A DNA stretch of 64,000 bases from an uncultured Nitrospira sp. (GTDB taxonomy: Bacteria > Nitrospirota > Nitrospiria > Nitrospirales > Nitrospiraceae): NCBI GenBank assembly GCA_902500825.1, contig CABVRX010000014.1, positions 25,851 through 89,850 of the forward strand, read 5' to 3'. How positions within the stretch are numbered: position 1 is the first letter of the stretch; each line of letters opens with the position of its first letter. Shown here in pieces: positions 27,353-37,224 of the stretch. Under the pieces are notes generated by a model, which made no database searches, had not been told where the DNA came from, and worked only from the letters and a program-made list of their open reading frames with translations. Position numbers and translations under genes: made by a program.

Positions 27353-27667
27353 ATGTTGGATACGAGACATACAAATCTGCTGCTCATGGGGCTGGTTCTA
27401 CTCCTTGGAGTCCAACTCACCGGTCTCACGTGCCTTGGTGACTGGCAAATCGGACCAGCCGCAGCGTTGGCCGCAACTGCGGACCATTCTACGTCATCAA
27501 ATAACGGCGTGACTGATGATGGGTGCCCCTGCCATGTTGTCTTCCAGTCTGTGTTCCTTGCTGCTCCTGAGATCCTCTCCTCATGTACTGACGATGTAAG
27601 CTTGAGTCCAGGGCTCTACGTGCCGACTTTCGTCGTGTCCCTCTTCCATCCTCCTCTTAGCATTTAA
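27353..27667 (+). CDS. Small secreted Cys protein before the czc operon
   Basis: A 104-residue protein with a signal-like helix (about 8-28) and a CPCHVVF segment plus other Cys. In-frame ATG 27332 is an alternative start. It sits 74 bp ahead of czcC, the place of CzcI-type accessory proteins, and resembles 13571 and 22838. Function not proven. Confidence 0.5.
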   Translation: MLDTRHTNLLLMGLVLLLGVQLTGLTCLGDWQIGPAAALAATADHSTSSNNGVTDDGCPCHVVFQSVFLAAPEILSSCTDDVSLSPGLYVPTFVVSLFHPPLSI

Positions 27668-27741
27668 CGCGTCACACGAGCGGTTCATACAACGCAACAC
27701 AGATGAGCATTGTCCGGCATGTGGGCAATGAGGAGGTTTTC

Positions 27742-28995
27742 ATGTACTACGCAAACATGTGGGTTATCGGCATTACCTTGCTCCTGGCAAGCATCGCTTG
27801 TGTGGAGTTCGCGTCCGCCAACACGGAGATTCCGATCGTGAAACTGGAGGAAGTACTTGAGCTGGCGTTGAAACGGAATCCGGCTATGAGTTCTGCCAAG
27901 GGCACGGTCAGGCAGAGTCAAGGGGAACGGATCGCTGCGAGTGCCTTTCTGAATCCGTCGATCGATGTGTCTGCAGGGCGAGGCTCGATCCGTGAGCCCA
28001 CCACCGGGATTTCGATCGTCGAACGGACGGTGACTGTGGGGCAACCACTGGAACTACCCAGTAAGCGAAAAGCACGCCGCGAGGCTGCCGAGGCAGGTCT
28101 GTCGGGAGCCCTGGCGGGTGTGGAAGAGGCGCGCTTGAATGTCCGTGCCGATGCAAAGGTCGCCTTTTACCGGTTGTTGCTGGCTCAACGGGACGTGGAC
28201 CTCTCGATGCAAAACCTTTCCATGGTCCGAGAGATTTTTCAAACGATCAAGGCGCGTGTAGACGCCGGCCAAGAGCGGCCTTTCGCAGCCGTGAAGGCGA
28301 ATGTGGAATTACAGAAAGCGACGAAAGATCTGAGTCGCGCGCAAAATGCCCTTGTGGCAGCTCGCGCCGGGCTCAATGCGGTGACGGCCGGAGCGCTCGG
28401 CACAGACTTTTCCGTGCATGGCGACTTTGCGCTATTACGGCAGGACTTGAATGTGGACCAGCTCATCACCACCGCGCTCGAATCGCATCCCATTCTTCGC
28501 CGGACCGCCAAACAAATTGAACGAGCGGAACACACCGTCACGCTGGAACGAGAGTCGCGTATTCCATATATCTCGGTGATGGGGACGTATCATCGAGAGG
28601 CGGGAGATGAGGCTTACCTCGCAGGCATTGGGGTGCCTCTGCCGCTCTGGTATCGACGTCAAGGTGAAATCGAAGCATCCTTAGGCGCGAAAGATCGCGC
28701 GGAAGCGGAGCGCGTGGGAGCCCAGAATGAACTGATCAAAACCGTGACCGAATTGGCCCAGGAAGCGCGCACGGATCGTGAACAGATCGAAGTATTTGAG
28801 AAGGGGCTGCTCAAAGAAGCCGAGGAAGCCTTGCGGATTGCCCGCATCAGTTTCCGTCAAGGTGCAGCGGGTCTCTGGGAACTGATCGATTCCCAGCGGG
28901 TTTATCGACAAATGCAGCTGGAGTACGCCGAGGCGCGCGCGGCTCTTTCGATGTCATTGGCTCGTCTCGAACGATGGACGGGAGAACTCCCATGA
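27742..28995 (+). CDS. czcC: TolC-family channel CzcC-like
   Basis: Outer-membrane channel of the second RND system, 417 aa. GAGGAGG lies 5 bases upstream of ATG 27742. It has a signal peptide (about 1-23), then two efflux repeats with LEEVLELALKRNPAMSSAKG early and RQGAAGLWELIDSQRVYRQM late. It overlaps czcB by 4 bases (ATGA). A 43-residue fragment of a second copy lies just before, at 26918. Confidence 0.92.
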   Translation: MYYANMWVIGITLLLASIACVEFASANTEIPIVKLEEVLELALKRNPAMSSAKGTVRQSQGERIAASAFLNPSIDVSAGRGSIREPTTGISIVERTVTVGQPLELPSKRKARREAAEAGLSGALAGVEEARLNVRADAKVAFYRLLLAQRDVDLSMQNLSMVREIFQTIKARVDAGQERPFAAVKANVELQKATKDLSRAQNALVAARAGLNAVTAGALGTDFSVHGDFALLRQDLNVDQLITTALESHPILRRTAKQIERAEHTVTLERESRIPYISVMGTYHREAGDEAYLAGIGVPLPLWYRRQGEIEASLGAKDRAEAERVGAQNELIKTVTELAQEARTDREQIEVFEKGLLKEAEEALRIARISFRQGAAGLWELIDSQRVYRQMQLEYAEARAALSMSLARLERWTGELP

Positions 28996-30326
28996 CCGGC
29001 GGTGATTCATATAAGACTGCCGCCTGTGTCGTTGCGAGGAGCCGATCCATCTCTCGGGCAACCAGGTCGAAGATGCTCCATTTCGAGTGGTGCATGGTGA
29101 ATTGTGGACTGCTTCTCTTGCTGGTCGTAGCAGGACTCTTCGGTGCCGGCTGCAAGCAAAGCACAGTCGAAGAAAGCGGCCAACAAAGCTCGTCAGAGCG
29201 CCGCACGTCCGACGGAAAGGAGAAGGGAAAGCAAGATCGAAAACAGGCTCCGTCAACGGTGCAGCGAGAAGTCTCAGTCTCGGCCGAAGCGCTGTCCGGA
29301 CAGGCGTTTCAGACCGCCCTGGTTGAACGCCGCCCCTTCCGTGATGAAATCGCGGCCACGGCCACGATCAAGCCCAACGAATACCGTCTGGTGCATCTGA
29401 GCCCTCGAATCGAAGGCCGAGTGATTCAAGTGGAGACAGAATTGGGCCAACAGGTCAAGTCAGGACAAGTCCTGGCCCTCTTGGACAGCATCGAACTGGG
29501 CCAAAAGAAATCCGACTTCCTTCAGGCGAAGACGAACCACGAGGTCGATAAGCGGAACTATGTTCGCGAGGAAGGACTGTACAAAGAACGAATTACCTCA
29601 GAAAAGGAATTCTTGGACGCCAAGGGCCGCTATGATAAGAGCCTTGCCGCCTACCGCGCCGCCCATGAGGCGTTACGACTCATCGGCCTTTCCGAGAAAG
29701 ACATCAAGCAGATCGATTGGAGTACAAAAGGCCAACCCCTCTCCTATTTCCCCCTGGTCGCCTCCTTGAACGGAACCGTCATTGAGCGGACGATTACGTT
29801 GGGAGAATTAATCAGTCCGAAGGATAAGGCCTTTACGATTGCCGACCTGTCCACGGTGTGGATCATCCTCGACGTCTACGAGCAAAACCTCGCGGCCGTG
29901 CGGGAGGGGATAGAAGTAGAAATTACGGTAGACGCCTTTCCCAGCGAAACCTTTAAGGGAACCATCGTCTATCTCAGTGATGTCCTGAATCCCGCGACCC
30001 GCACGATCGATGCGCGGGTCGAAATTCCCAATCCACAGCGTCGCCTCCGGCCCGGCATGTTTGCGAGGGCCGCGGTCATCTTGCCGGGGCGCGGCTCTGA
30101 TGCGCTCGTCGTGCCGTTGGACTCCCTTCAACAGGTGAACGACAAGACATTGGCGTTTGTGGAAAAGACACCAGGCGCGTATGAGGTGAGGCAGGTGACC
30201 GTGGGACGACGATCACCGCCGTACGGAGAGATCCGATCGGGCTTGCGTGAGGGGGAGACGGTCGTGACGACCGGGTCTTTCTATCTCAAGTCAATTTTGC
30301 TGAAAGAACAGATAGGTGGAGACTAG
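28992..30326 (+). CDS. czcB: RND adaptor CzcB-like
   Basis: Periplasmic adaptor of about 444 aa. ATG 28992 overlaps the czcC stop; ATG 29073 is an alternative that would place a lipoprotein signal at the start. The helix ends in FGAGC, a good lipobox, so it is probably lipid anchored. The core has LVERRPFRDEIAATATIKP, the lipoyl region and the barrel region NPQRRLRPGMFARAAV. It has no Met-rich tail or YtkA domain, unlike cusB. Confidence 0.92.
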   Translation: MTGGDSYKTAACVVARSRSISRATRSKMLHFEWCMVNCGLLLLLVVAGLFGAGCKQSTVEESGQQSSSERRTSDGKEKGKQDRKQAPSTVQREVSVSAEALSGQAFQTALVERRPFRDEIAATATIKPNEYRLVHLSPRIEGRVIQVETELGQQVKSGQVLALLDSIELGQKKSDFLQAKTNHEVDKRNYVREEGLYKERITSEKEFLDAKGRYDKSLAAYRAAHEALRLIGLSEKDIKQIDWSTKGQPLSYFPLVASLNGTVIERTITLGELISPKDKAFTIADLSTVWIILDVYEQNLAAVREGIEVEITVDAFPSETFKGTIVYLSDVLNPATRTIDARVEIPNPQRRLRPGMFARAAVILPGRGSDALVVPLDSLQQVNDKTLAFVEKTPGAYEVRQVTVGRRSPPYGEIRSGLREGETVVTTGSFYLKSILLKEQIGGD

Positions 30327-30354
30327 TGACTGATGTCCTCGGAGGCCATCGACC

Positions 30355-33300
30355 ATGCTGAATCGAATTCTGGAATTTTCGCTCGCAAACCGGTTTCTCA
30401 TCCTGGTGTTTGCCGGTCTCATCGTCGTCAGCGGCATCTATGCCATGCGGCAGCTACCCATTGATGCCGTCCCGGACGTGTCCCCGAACCAAGTCCAGAT
30501 TCTCACGAATGCGCCGGGCCTCTCCCCCGTCGAGGTGGAGCAATTCATCACGTTCCCCATCGAGACCGCGATGTCCGGCTTGCCGGGTATCACCCTGATC
30601 CGATCTGTCTCCCGGTTCGGACTCTCGGCGGTGGATGTCTTTTTTGAAGAGGAAATGGACATCTACTTCTCTCGGCGCCTCGTGATGGAGCGGATGCCTC
30701 GGGCCCGCGAGGCGATCGGGGGGCGTTTCGGCAACCCAGAGTTATCACCGATTTCCACGGGATTGGGTGAGATTTACCAGTTCGAGGTCAAGGGGGATGG
30801 GTACTCCCTCATGGAGCTGCGGACAATTCTGGACTGGGACATCGCGTTCAAGCTCCGCACCGTTCCTGGGGTGGTGGAAGTCAACAGCTACGGCGGAGAG
30901 TTGCAGACGTATGAAGTACAACTGGATGCCGCTAAACTCGTCTCCTACAAAATTCCAATCGAGCAAGTCTTTCGGGCGCTCGAACAGAACAATGCCAACT
31001 CGGGCGGAGGCTATATCGAACATGCGCAGGAGCAGTATTTGATCCGCGGCGAAGGCCTGGTCAAGACGCTGGAAGACATCGACAACATCATTGTGGCGAC
31101 CGGACACGACGGGACGCCGATTTATATCCGCAATCTGGGCAAGGCCCGGTTCGCTCCGATGATCCGGCAGGGAGCAGTGACCAGAGACGGCCGCGGCGAG
31201 GTGGTCACGGGCATCGTCATGATGCTCATCGGCGAGAATGGACGAGTCGTCGTGGATCGGGTGAAAAACAAGCTGCAGCAGATCGAGAAGACCTTGCCCC
31301 CCGGCGTGACCGTCGAGCCCTATTATGATCGGGCCGACCTGGTCAGAAACACCATCAAGACCGTCGGCACCAATTTGACCGAGGGCGCGTTGCTGGTGGT
31401 CGCCGTGCTGTTTCTCATTCTCGGCAACCTCCGTGCCGGCCTTATCGTCGCCGCCGCCATCCCGCTCTCCATGCTGGTGGCGCTCACCGGGATGGTGGCC
31501 GCCGGCATTTCGGGCAACCTGATGAGTCTCGGTGCGATCGACTTCGGCCTCATTGTGGACGGCTCGGTCGTGATGATCGAGAACATTGTCCGGCATCTTG
31601 CCGAACGACGACGAGCCGCCCAGAGTAGCCGGCGCCTGTCGGACGACGACATGCGGCAGGTGGTCATCGAATCGGGCCGAGAAGTGCTCCGCCCGATTGT
31701 GTTTGCAGTGGGAATCATCATCATCGTCTACTTGCCGATCCTGACCCTTCAAGGGGTCGAAGGCAAGATGTTCCGCCCGATGGCGCTGACGGTCATCTTC
31801 GCGCTCGCCGGGTCCCTTGTGCTTGCTCTGACCTTGACGCCGGTGCTGGCGAGTCTGTTCCTTCGTCGCGGTGTGAAGGAGGAGGAGACCTGGATCATTC
31901 GGCAAGCCAAACGAGGGTATCGCCCGCTTCTCTCAAAGGCGATGCAGCATCCGGCCATTGCCGGGAGCGTCGCTGCCGCGCTGTTTGCAACCAGCCTCGG
32001 TGTGGCGGCCTTTCTCGGGGCGGAATTCATTCCGACGCTTGATGAAGGCGCCATCGCCCTGCAAGCCTGGCGGCTGCCGAGCGTCTCTCTGGAGGAGTCA
32101 GTTCGGACCACCACCCGCATTGAGCAGGTCCTCAAGCAGTTCCCCGAAGTGGCCACGGTCGTATCGAGAACCGGACAACCGGAAATCGCAACCGATCCGA
32201 TGGGTGTCGAGATCAGCGATATCTATCTCATTTTGAAGCCCGATTCGGAGTGGAAGACCGCGAGGACGAAGGACGAGTTGATTGATGCCATCAACCGGGC
32301 CTTGACCAAAGCCGTTCCCGGCAACACGTTCAGTTATTCCCAGCCGATTGAGCTCCGTGTCCAGGAATTGATCGCGGGAGTGCGGTCCGACATCGCCATT
32401 ACCATTTTCGGGGAAGATATGGAGACCCTTCGCCGCCTCGGCGACCAGGTCGTCCGAGTAGTCTCACAGGTCCCCGGAGCGGCAGACACCAAGGCTGAGC
32501 AGGTGGCCGGCATGCCGTACCAAGTGGTGGCCATCGATCGGGAAAAGATCGCTCGGTATGGCATCAATGCGGAGCAGATTTTGGATACGGTCACCGCGTT
32601 GGGAGGCCGGATTGTCGGTCAAGTCGTCCAGGGCAACCGCCGGTTCTTCATGCAAGTGCGGTTTAGTCCTGAAGACCGCAAGAATTTCGAGCGCATCTTG
32701 GATATTCGCATTGCCGATTCACAGGGCCGCCTCATTCCAATCAGGCAACTGGCGGATATTCGTATCGAAACCGGGCTGGCGCAGATCACCCGGGAAAACA
32801 TCCAACGGCGGCTGGCCGTCGAGACCAATGTGCGCGGCCGAGATCTCGCCGGGTTTGTCGACGCGGCGCAGAAAGCGGTGGCGAGTCAAATGACACTGCC
32901 GTCAGGGTATTCGATTGAATGGGGCGGTGAGTTTGAAAACCTGCAACGCGCGTCGGCTCGGCTCGTGATCGTCGTGCCGATCGCGTTGTTTCTTATCTTT
33001 GTCCTCTTGTACACGACGTTCAACAGCGCCAGGCCGGCGTTACTCATTTACCTCAACGTGCCGTTGGCGGCAACCGGGGGAATTTTCGCACTCGCCCTTC
33101 GCGGCATGCCCTTTTCGATCTCAGCCGGAGTCGGCTTCATCGCGCTCTTCGGCGTGGCGGTCCTTAACGGCGTCGTGCTGATGTCGTATATCCTTGATCT
33201 GCGCAAGAAAGGGCTCTCCGCCGAGGAAGCCGCTTACGAGGGCGCGCTCATTCGCATGCGGCCGGTCTTAATGACTGCGCTGGTGGCAAGCCTAGGATTT

Positions 33301-33477
33301 GTCCCCATGGCACTCTCGACCTCTGCCGGCGCGGAGGTGCAACGTCCGCTCGCCTCCGTGGTAATCGGTGGGCTTGTGACTTCCACGGCCCTGACTCTTC
33401 TCGTCATGCCAACGCTGTATGTCTGGGAAGAACGTCTTCGAGAAGTGTGGAAGCGTCGTGTGAAGAACGCCCCATAG
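30355..33477 (+). CDS. czcA: Heavy-metal RND pump CzcA-like
   Basis: Inner-membrane proton-driven exporter, 1040 aa. LPIDAVPDVSPNQVQILT is at the N-terminus, DFGLIVDGSVVMIENIVRHL near residue 400 (DFGxxxDG-type helix 4 of Co/Zn/Cd pumps) and the second porter half. The DFG...D pattern fits CzcA more than CusA. It completes czcCBA; start with GGAGG about 9 bases upstream. Confidence 0.95.
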   Translation: MLNRILEFSLANRFLILVFAGLIVVSGIYAMRQLPIDAVPDVSPNQVQILTNAPGLSPVEVEQFITFPIETAMSGLPGITLIRSVSRFGLSAVDVFFEEEMDIYFSRRLVMERMPRAREAIGGRFGNPELSPISTGLGEIYQFEVKGDGYSLMELRTILDWDIAFKLRTVPGVVEVNSYGGELQTYEVQLDAAKLVSYKIPIEQVFRALEQNNANSGGGYIEHAQEQYLIRGEGLVKTLEDIDNIIVATGHDGTPIYIRNLGKARFAPMIRQGAVTRDGRGEVVTGIVMMLIGENGRVVVDRVKNKLQQIEKTLPPGVTVEPYYDRADLVRNTIKTVGTNLTEGALLVVAVLFLILGNLRAGLIVAAAIPLSMLVALTGMVAAGISGNLMSLGAIDFGLIVDGSVVMIENIVRHLAERRRAAQSSRRLSDDDMRQVVIESGREVLRPIVFAVGIIIIVYLPILTLQGVEGKMFRPMALTVIFALAGSLVLALTLTPVLASLFLRRGVKEEETWIIRQAKRGYRPLLSKAMQHPAIAGSVAAALFATSLGVAAFLGAEFIPTLDEGAIALQAWRLPSVSLEESVRTTTRIEQVLKQFPEVATVVSRTGQPEIATDPMGVEISDIYLILKPDSEWKTARTKDELIDAINRALTKAVPGNTFSYSQPIELRVQELIAGVRSDIAITIFGEDMETLRRLGDQVVRVVSQVPGAADTKAEQVAGMPYQVVAIDREKIARYGINAEQILDTVTALGGRIVGQVVQGNRRFFMQVRFSPEDRKNFERILDIRIADSQGRLIPIRQLADIRIETGLAQITRENIQRRLAVETNVRGRDLAGFVDAAQKAVASQMTLPSGYSIEWGGEFENLQRASARLVIVVPIALFLIFVLLYTTFNSARPALLIYLNVPLAATGGIFALALRGMPFSISAGVGFIALFGVAVLNGVVLMSYILDLRKKGLSAEEAAYEGALIRMRPVLMTALVASLGFVPMALSTSAGAEVQRPLASVVIGGLVTSTALTLLVMPTLYVWEERLREVWKRRVKNAP

Positions 33478-33499
33478 ACCTTCAAAAGGGAGAGTGTTC

Positions 33500-33623
33500 A
33501 TGCACGAACCGATGATGGGACTTTGGGGCGTGGTTGGTTATGTGCTCATGGTTGAAGAAACGCTACGCTCGTGGGGAGATCAGCAAAGAGGGATTCGAAG
33601 AGAAGCGCAAAGATCTCCTTTAA
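33500..33623 (+). pseudogene. Small SHOCT-domain membrane protein remnant
   Basis: MHEPMMGLWGVVGYVLMV opens in one frame, and a SHOCT-type end KRYARGEISKEGFEEKRKDL follows in another. The membrane middle and reading frame are lost at about 33552. A similar intact gene would be about 55 aa. It follows czcA by 23 bp. Confidence 0.65.
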
Positions 33624-33847
33624 GAATTCGATAGGGACAGAAGTCGAATCACCGCTCTACGAGTGACGCACTGGCGATAGCAGGTCAACACTGATGGAGG
33701 CCGGAAAGAAGGCGATGGATAAACCCTGCGACGGAGGCTTTGCGGGGCTCTTGATGGCAATACCCGGTTCTGCGCAATGCGCTGCTCGCTGGCTCATTTC
33801 TGTATGGTCTCTGAGCGGACCGAGACACATGGTGTATGCTGCCTACA

Positions 33848-34444
33848 ATGGATGAATGTTGCGCCGTCATAAGAGTTGCTGAACAGCAACGCCGCGTCTT
33901 TCGTATCGTCCTCTGGATCAATGTCACCATGTTCCTCGTAGAGGCTGTGGCTGGGATTCTGTCCTATTCGACCGCTCTTCTTGCCGACTCCGTAGATATG
34001 TTAGGTGATGCCATTGTATACGGGTTCAGTCTCTACGTGGTCGGCCGTGGCGCGATGTGGCAAGCCCGCGCTGCCGCACTGAAGGGCATCATCATGGCCG
34101 TCTTTGGTCTCGGCGTTTTGGCGCAGGTCATCGTCAAGGTGGTCCAAGGGTTGGTGCCATCCGCCAATGTTATGGGCGCAATCGGGGTGCTGGCGCTTGC
34201 GGCCAACGTTTTCTGTCTGTTGCTGCTCTGGCGGCACCGGGGTGACGACATCAACATGCGCTCGGCGTGGGTCTGCTCACGGAACGACGTGATCGGGAAT
34301 GCGGGCGTGCTGCTCGCCGCCGTGGGCGTGACCCTTACGGGCTCCGCGTGGCCTGATATTGCGATCGGATTGCTAGTCGCCGGAGTGTTCTGTCGGTCGG
34401 CAATTTTAGTGCTACGGGAAGTCAGGTACGAATTTCGGTTTTGA
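33848..34444 (+). CDS. CDF-family cation transporter, short form
   Basis: Inner-membrane divalent-cation exporter of the CDF family, about 198 aa. It keeps six-helix-like segments with TALLADSVDMLGDAIVYG and SRNDVIGNAGVLLAAVG, where the usual HxxxD is replaced by DxxxD. The C-terminal cytosolic domain is absent. It overlaps nothing; a second CDF gene begins 53 bp after it. Confidence 0.85.
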   Translation: MDECCAVIRVAEQQRRVFRIVLWINVTMFLVEAVAGILSYSTALLADSVDMLGDAIVYGFSLYVVGRGAMWQARAAALKGIIMAVFGLGVLAQVIVKVVQGLVPSANVMGAIGVLALAANVFCLLLLWRHRGDDINMRSAWVCSRNDVIGNAGVLLAAVGVTLTGSAWPDIAIGLLVAGVFCRSAILVLREVRYEFRF

Positions 34445-34497
34445 AACTCGGCGGCGAATGCCGGGACGCTGTCGTTACTGGAAATGAAAGAACCGTT

Positions 34498-35427
34498 ATG
34501 ACCCAAGAAGCGCATCACAGGGGTTTGGGTCACGTGAAGTCGGCCGCCGGGCGTCACACCAGCCGATTACTCTCGGCAACCGGAATCACGGTTGGGTTTC
34601 TGATCCTTGAGGTGATCGGATCGTTCTGGACGGGGAGTCTCGCGCTTCTGGCCGATGCCGGACATATGTTCACGGATGTGGCGGGCCTTACGCTGAGCCT
34701 GCTCGCCATTTGGTTTGCCTCCAAGCCTCCCACGCCGGCAAATACCTATGGATATGTCCGTCTCGAAATTCTGGCTGCGCTCGCCAACGGCATGCTGCTG
34801 TTCAGCATGGCGGCTTTTATCCTGTATGAGGCATACCAACGTCTGGAGTCCCCTCCAGACGTCCTGGCCGGCCCCATGTTGGCCATCGCGCTCATCGGGC
34901 TGGGCGTCAATCTTATCAGCATGTGGCTTCTTCATAGCGGGGCCGGCGAAAGTTTGAATCTTCGTGGCGCCTACTTGGAAGTGCTTGGAGATGCAGTTGC
35001 CTCACTCGGCGTCATCGTGGCCGCGCTGATCATCCAACTGACCGGATGGACACTCGTGGATCCTATCATCAGCGGAGGTATCGGCCTCTTCATCTTGCCT
35101 CGGACCTGGAGTCTCATGAAACAGGCTGCACAGATTTTAATGGAAGGCGTCCCCCCGCATCTGAACGTCAAAGAGATTGAGACGGCCATCCGTACATCCC
35201 ACGGTGTGCGCGATGTGCATGATCTGCATGTCTGGACCCTCACCTCAGGGAAAGAGGCGATGAGCGCGCACGTGCTGGTCGACGATCTCGCCGATGGGCA
35301 GCATATCGTGAAAGATCTCCAGGGGCTGCTCGGTGCACGTTTCGGCATTGAACATACGACCATCCAATTGGAGAGTGATCGCTCGCCGTTATTCAAGATC
35401 AGCCCCACGCCGGAGCGGAGATCATGA
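34498..35427 (+). CDS. czcD: CzcD-type cation diffusion facilitator
   Basis: Inner-membrane Zn/Co/Cd exporter of about 309 aa. It has HxxxD in LLADAGHMFTDVAGLTLSL, a second pair in LGDAVASLGV, and a cytosolic domain with HDLHVWTLTSGKEAMSAHV. A TTG start 57 bases upstream is possible, but the ATG with family-like residues is preferred. It acts with czcCBA on cytosolic metal. Confidence 0.92.
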   Translation: MTQEAHHRGLGHVKSAAGRHTSRLLSATGITVGFLILEVIGSFWTGSLALLADAGHMFTDVAGLTLSLLAIWFASKPPTPANTYGYVRLEILAALANGMLLFSMAAFILYEAYQRLESPPDVLAGPMLAIALIGLGVNLISMWLLHSGAGESLNLRGAYLEVLGDAVASLGVIVAALIIQLTGWTLVDPIISGGIGLFILPRTWSLMKQAAQILMEGVPPHLNVKEIETAIRTSHGVRDVHDLHVWTLTSGKEAMSAHVLVDDLADGQHIVKDLQGLLGARFGIEHTTIQLESDRSPLFKISPTPERRS

Positions 35428-36342
35428 CCCGCCGGAGACGATGCAAGTTGCCCGGGGGGAATTGGTCAAGAAAAGGAGCGGCCATGCGCAGCGGTATCTT
35501 GAAGTGCTAAGTCATGTCAAGTCGATCGAGGTCACCCTCAGCGTACAATCAGTCTGGCTAAACCAAGTATCGCAAAAAGGACAGCCAGAGTTATCTGTCA
35601 GGTCAAATATCAACCAACCCCCCTCATCGGTATTGAGAGCATGGCTCTCGGATGTAGTTCGGCGGTTGTTTCGCCATTCAACTGAGCAAAGCCGCGCTGC
35701 ACATGAACGATGGCTCAACACAAGGTTGGTCGGTCAACGAAAAGAGCCACTCTCATGATGGGGATGCGCGGGTCCAACTGGCGGGATTTGCGATGTTGGG
35801 ATCTTTCTCGTCATTCATGAGCCGATATGGCTGTTCCTGTCGTCCGACACCACAAACATCTTGTGGGCCATTTCAGTGGTTGCCTACGTCATTGTTGCAG
35901 CGGTGTTGCTAATAGGGGGAAGTTCAGATCGCGACGAAGCCTGATCGTCTTTCACGCTTGCTTTTAACAGAGGCAGTGAATGGTTCACTGCCATGACAAA
36001 GGAGGATAGACCATGCGCCAGATTCGTAGGTTAACTGGCGTCTTCATTCGTCTGCTTGCTGGTCCTGTCAAGGAGGAGTGTCGCAGCGGCAGGGTCATGC
36101 GCCTTAAATAACAGGCAGCTGTCATTCCTTTTTGGTATGAACTCACACAAGGCATAGTCAACGCTGACAACGACATGCGGCATAAGGTCGTCCGAAAGCC
36201 TTAGTATGGGCAGGAAGTGATGGGCAATATTGAAATGCCGCAAGCAGAGGCCGATAAAACGGGATGAATTGGCGCTGAGTCCCGCGCCCGCTATGGAGAT
36301 AGAGCGCTAAACAGTTTCTTTGGTGTCGTCGTTGTAGAGGTC
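35428..36342. other. Non-coding stretch with a decayed gene copy
   Basis: No credible complete gene. It holds the inactivated copy of the 23434 gene at 35755-35944 and short low-quality frames. Nothing recognisable is seen in 36000-36300. Confidence 0.5.
35755..35944 (+). pseudogene. Frameshifted copy of the 23434 membrane protein gene
   Basis: The start and downstream flank (GATCGTCTTTCACG) match 23434-23637, and so do the upstream bases (AAAGAGCCACTCTC). One base is missing where TTGGTGATC should be, so the frame breaks; the rest reads ILWAISVVAYVIVAAVLLI. It is a duplicated block of about 250 bp. Confidence 0.8.
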
Positions 36343-36377
36343 TTGACAAACCACATTTAGTCCATTATTCTGGACAT
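36343..36377 (+). promoter_or_regulatory. arsR promoter with operator, leaderless transcript
   Basis: TTGACA (36343-36348), a 17-base spacer and TATTCT (36366-36371). The start codon lies only 6 bases after the -10, so the mRNA probably begins at or next to the ATG. GTCCA-N6-TGGAC (36360-36375) overlaps the -10 and fits an ArsR site. Confidence 0.75.
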
Positions 36378-36755
36378 ATGGAACTTAATAAAGCCGTGAC
36401 CGCGTTCGACGCCCTTTCACAGGAAACCCGTTTGCGGGTGTTCCGTTTGCTGGTGGAATACGGACAGGAGGGAACCCCAGCCGGAACGCTGAGCGAGACG
36501 CTCGGCATCCCGCATAACACCCTGTCCTTCCATTTATCGCAGATGAGCCATGCCGGGCTGGTGCTGTCGCAGCGCGAAGGACGCTCCATTATTTACCGGG
36601 CGAACTTTGAGTTCTTCACCGACCTCATCCGCTACATGGTGAAGGATTGTTGCCGCATGGAATTCGCCAGTATCCGCGAGGACAAAAAGCGCGGCTGTTC
36701 CGTGATCGAGATGCCAAGCTGTTGTCCACCTCAAACCAAGGAGAAACCATCATGA
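36378..36755 (+). CDS. arsR: ArsR-family arsenite-responsive repressor
   Basis: A winged-helix repressor of the arsenic operon, 125 aa. HTH with TLGIPHNTLSFHLSQMSHAG. Cys pairs near the C-terminus (KDCCRME and PSCCPP) fit the C-terminal As(III) sites of the AfArsR type, not the DNA-helix CxC of Ec-ArsR. It overlaps arsI by 4 bases. Confidence 0.92.
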   Translation: MELNKAVTAFDALSQETRLRVFRLLVEYGQEGTPAGTLSETLGIPHNTLSFHLSQMSHAGLVLSQREGRSIIYRANFEFFTDLIRYMVKDCCRMEFASIREDKKRGCSVIEMPSCCPPQTKEKPS

Positions 36756-37224
36756 AACGCCTTCACATCCATGTGGGAGTAGAAAATATCGAGGAAGCCA
36801 CCCGCTTCTATAGTGCCCTGTTCGGCGCGCAGCCAGTCAAAACCAAAGCGGACTACGCGAAGTGGCTGCTCGATGACCCGCGCGTGAATTTTGCGGTTTC
36901 GACCCGCGCCAACAAAAAAGGCGTTGACCATCTCGGCATTCAGGTTGATGACAATAGCGAGCTGGATGAACTGCGCGGGCGGATACAAATGCAGGGCTGA
37001 CAACCTTCGAGGAAGGTGAAACGGTGTGCTGTTATGCCAAGTCCGATAAAACATGGGTACAAGACCCTGCGGGCGTCGCGTGGGAAACCTACCGGACGAT
37101 GGAAGATGCACAAATCTTTGGGGAGAAGCCAGCCATCACGGAAAGTGCCTGCTGCACACCGGAGACAATGGGAACGCCCAATTGCTGCGAGCCTTCTGAA
37201 CAAACAGCCGGGTGTTGCGCCTGA
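36752..37224 (+). pseudogene. arsI: ArsI/CadI-type metalloenzyme, frameshifted
   Basis: A vicinal-oxygen-chelate-fold enzyme that would cleave the C-As bond of organoarsenicals. MKRLHIHVGVENIEEATRFY opens the gene with AAGGAG upstream. The first frame stops at 36998-37000. The second frame continues FEEGETVCCYAKSDKTWVQD (with the vicinal Cys of the site) and a Cys-rich tail. One A is missing in a run near 36990 (CAAATG where CAAAATG is expected). It overlaps the neighbours by 4 and 1 bases. Confidence 0.8.

Noticed and set aside
35985..36310. Possible small minus-strand gene with 63-70 codons
   Set aside because: Two frames compete, no SD and no recognisable motif.
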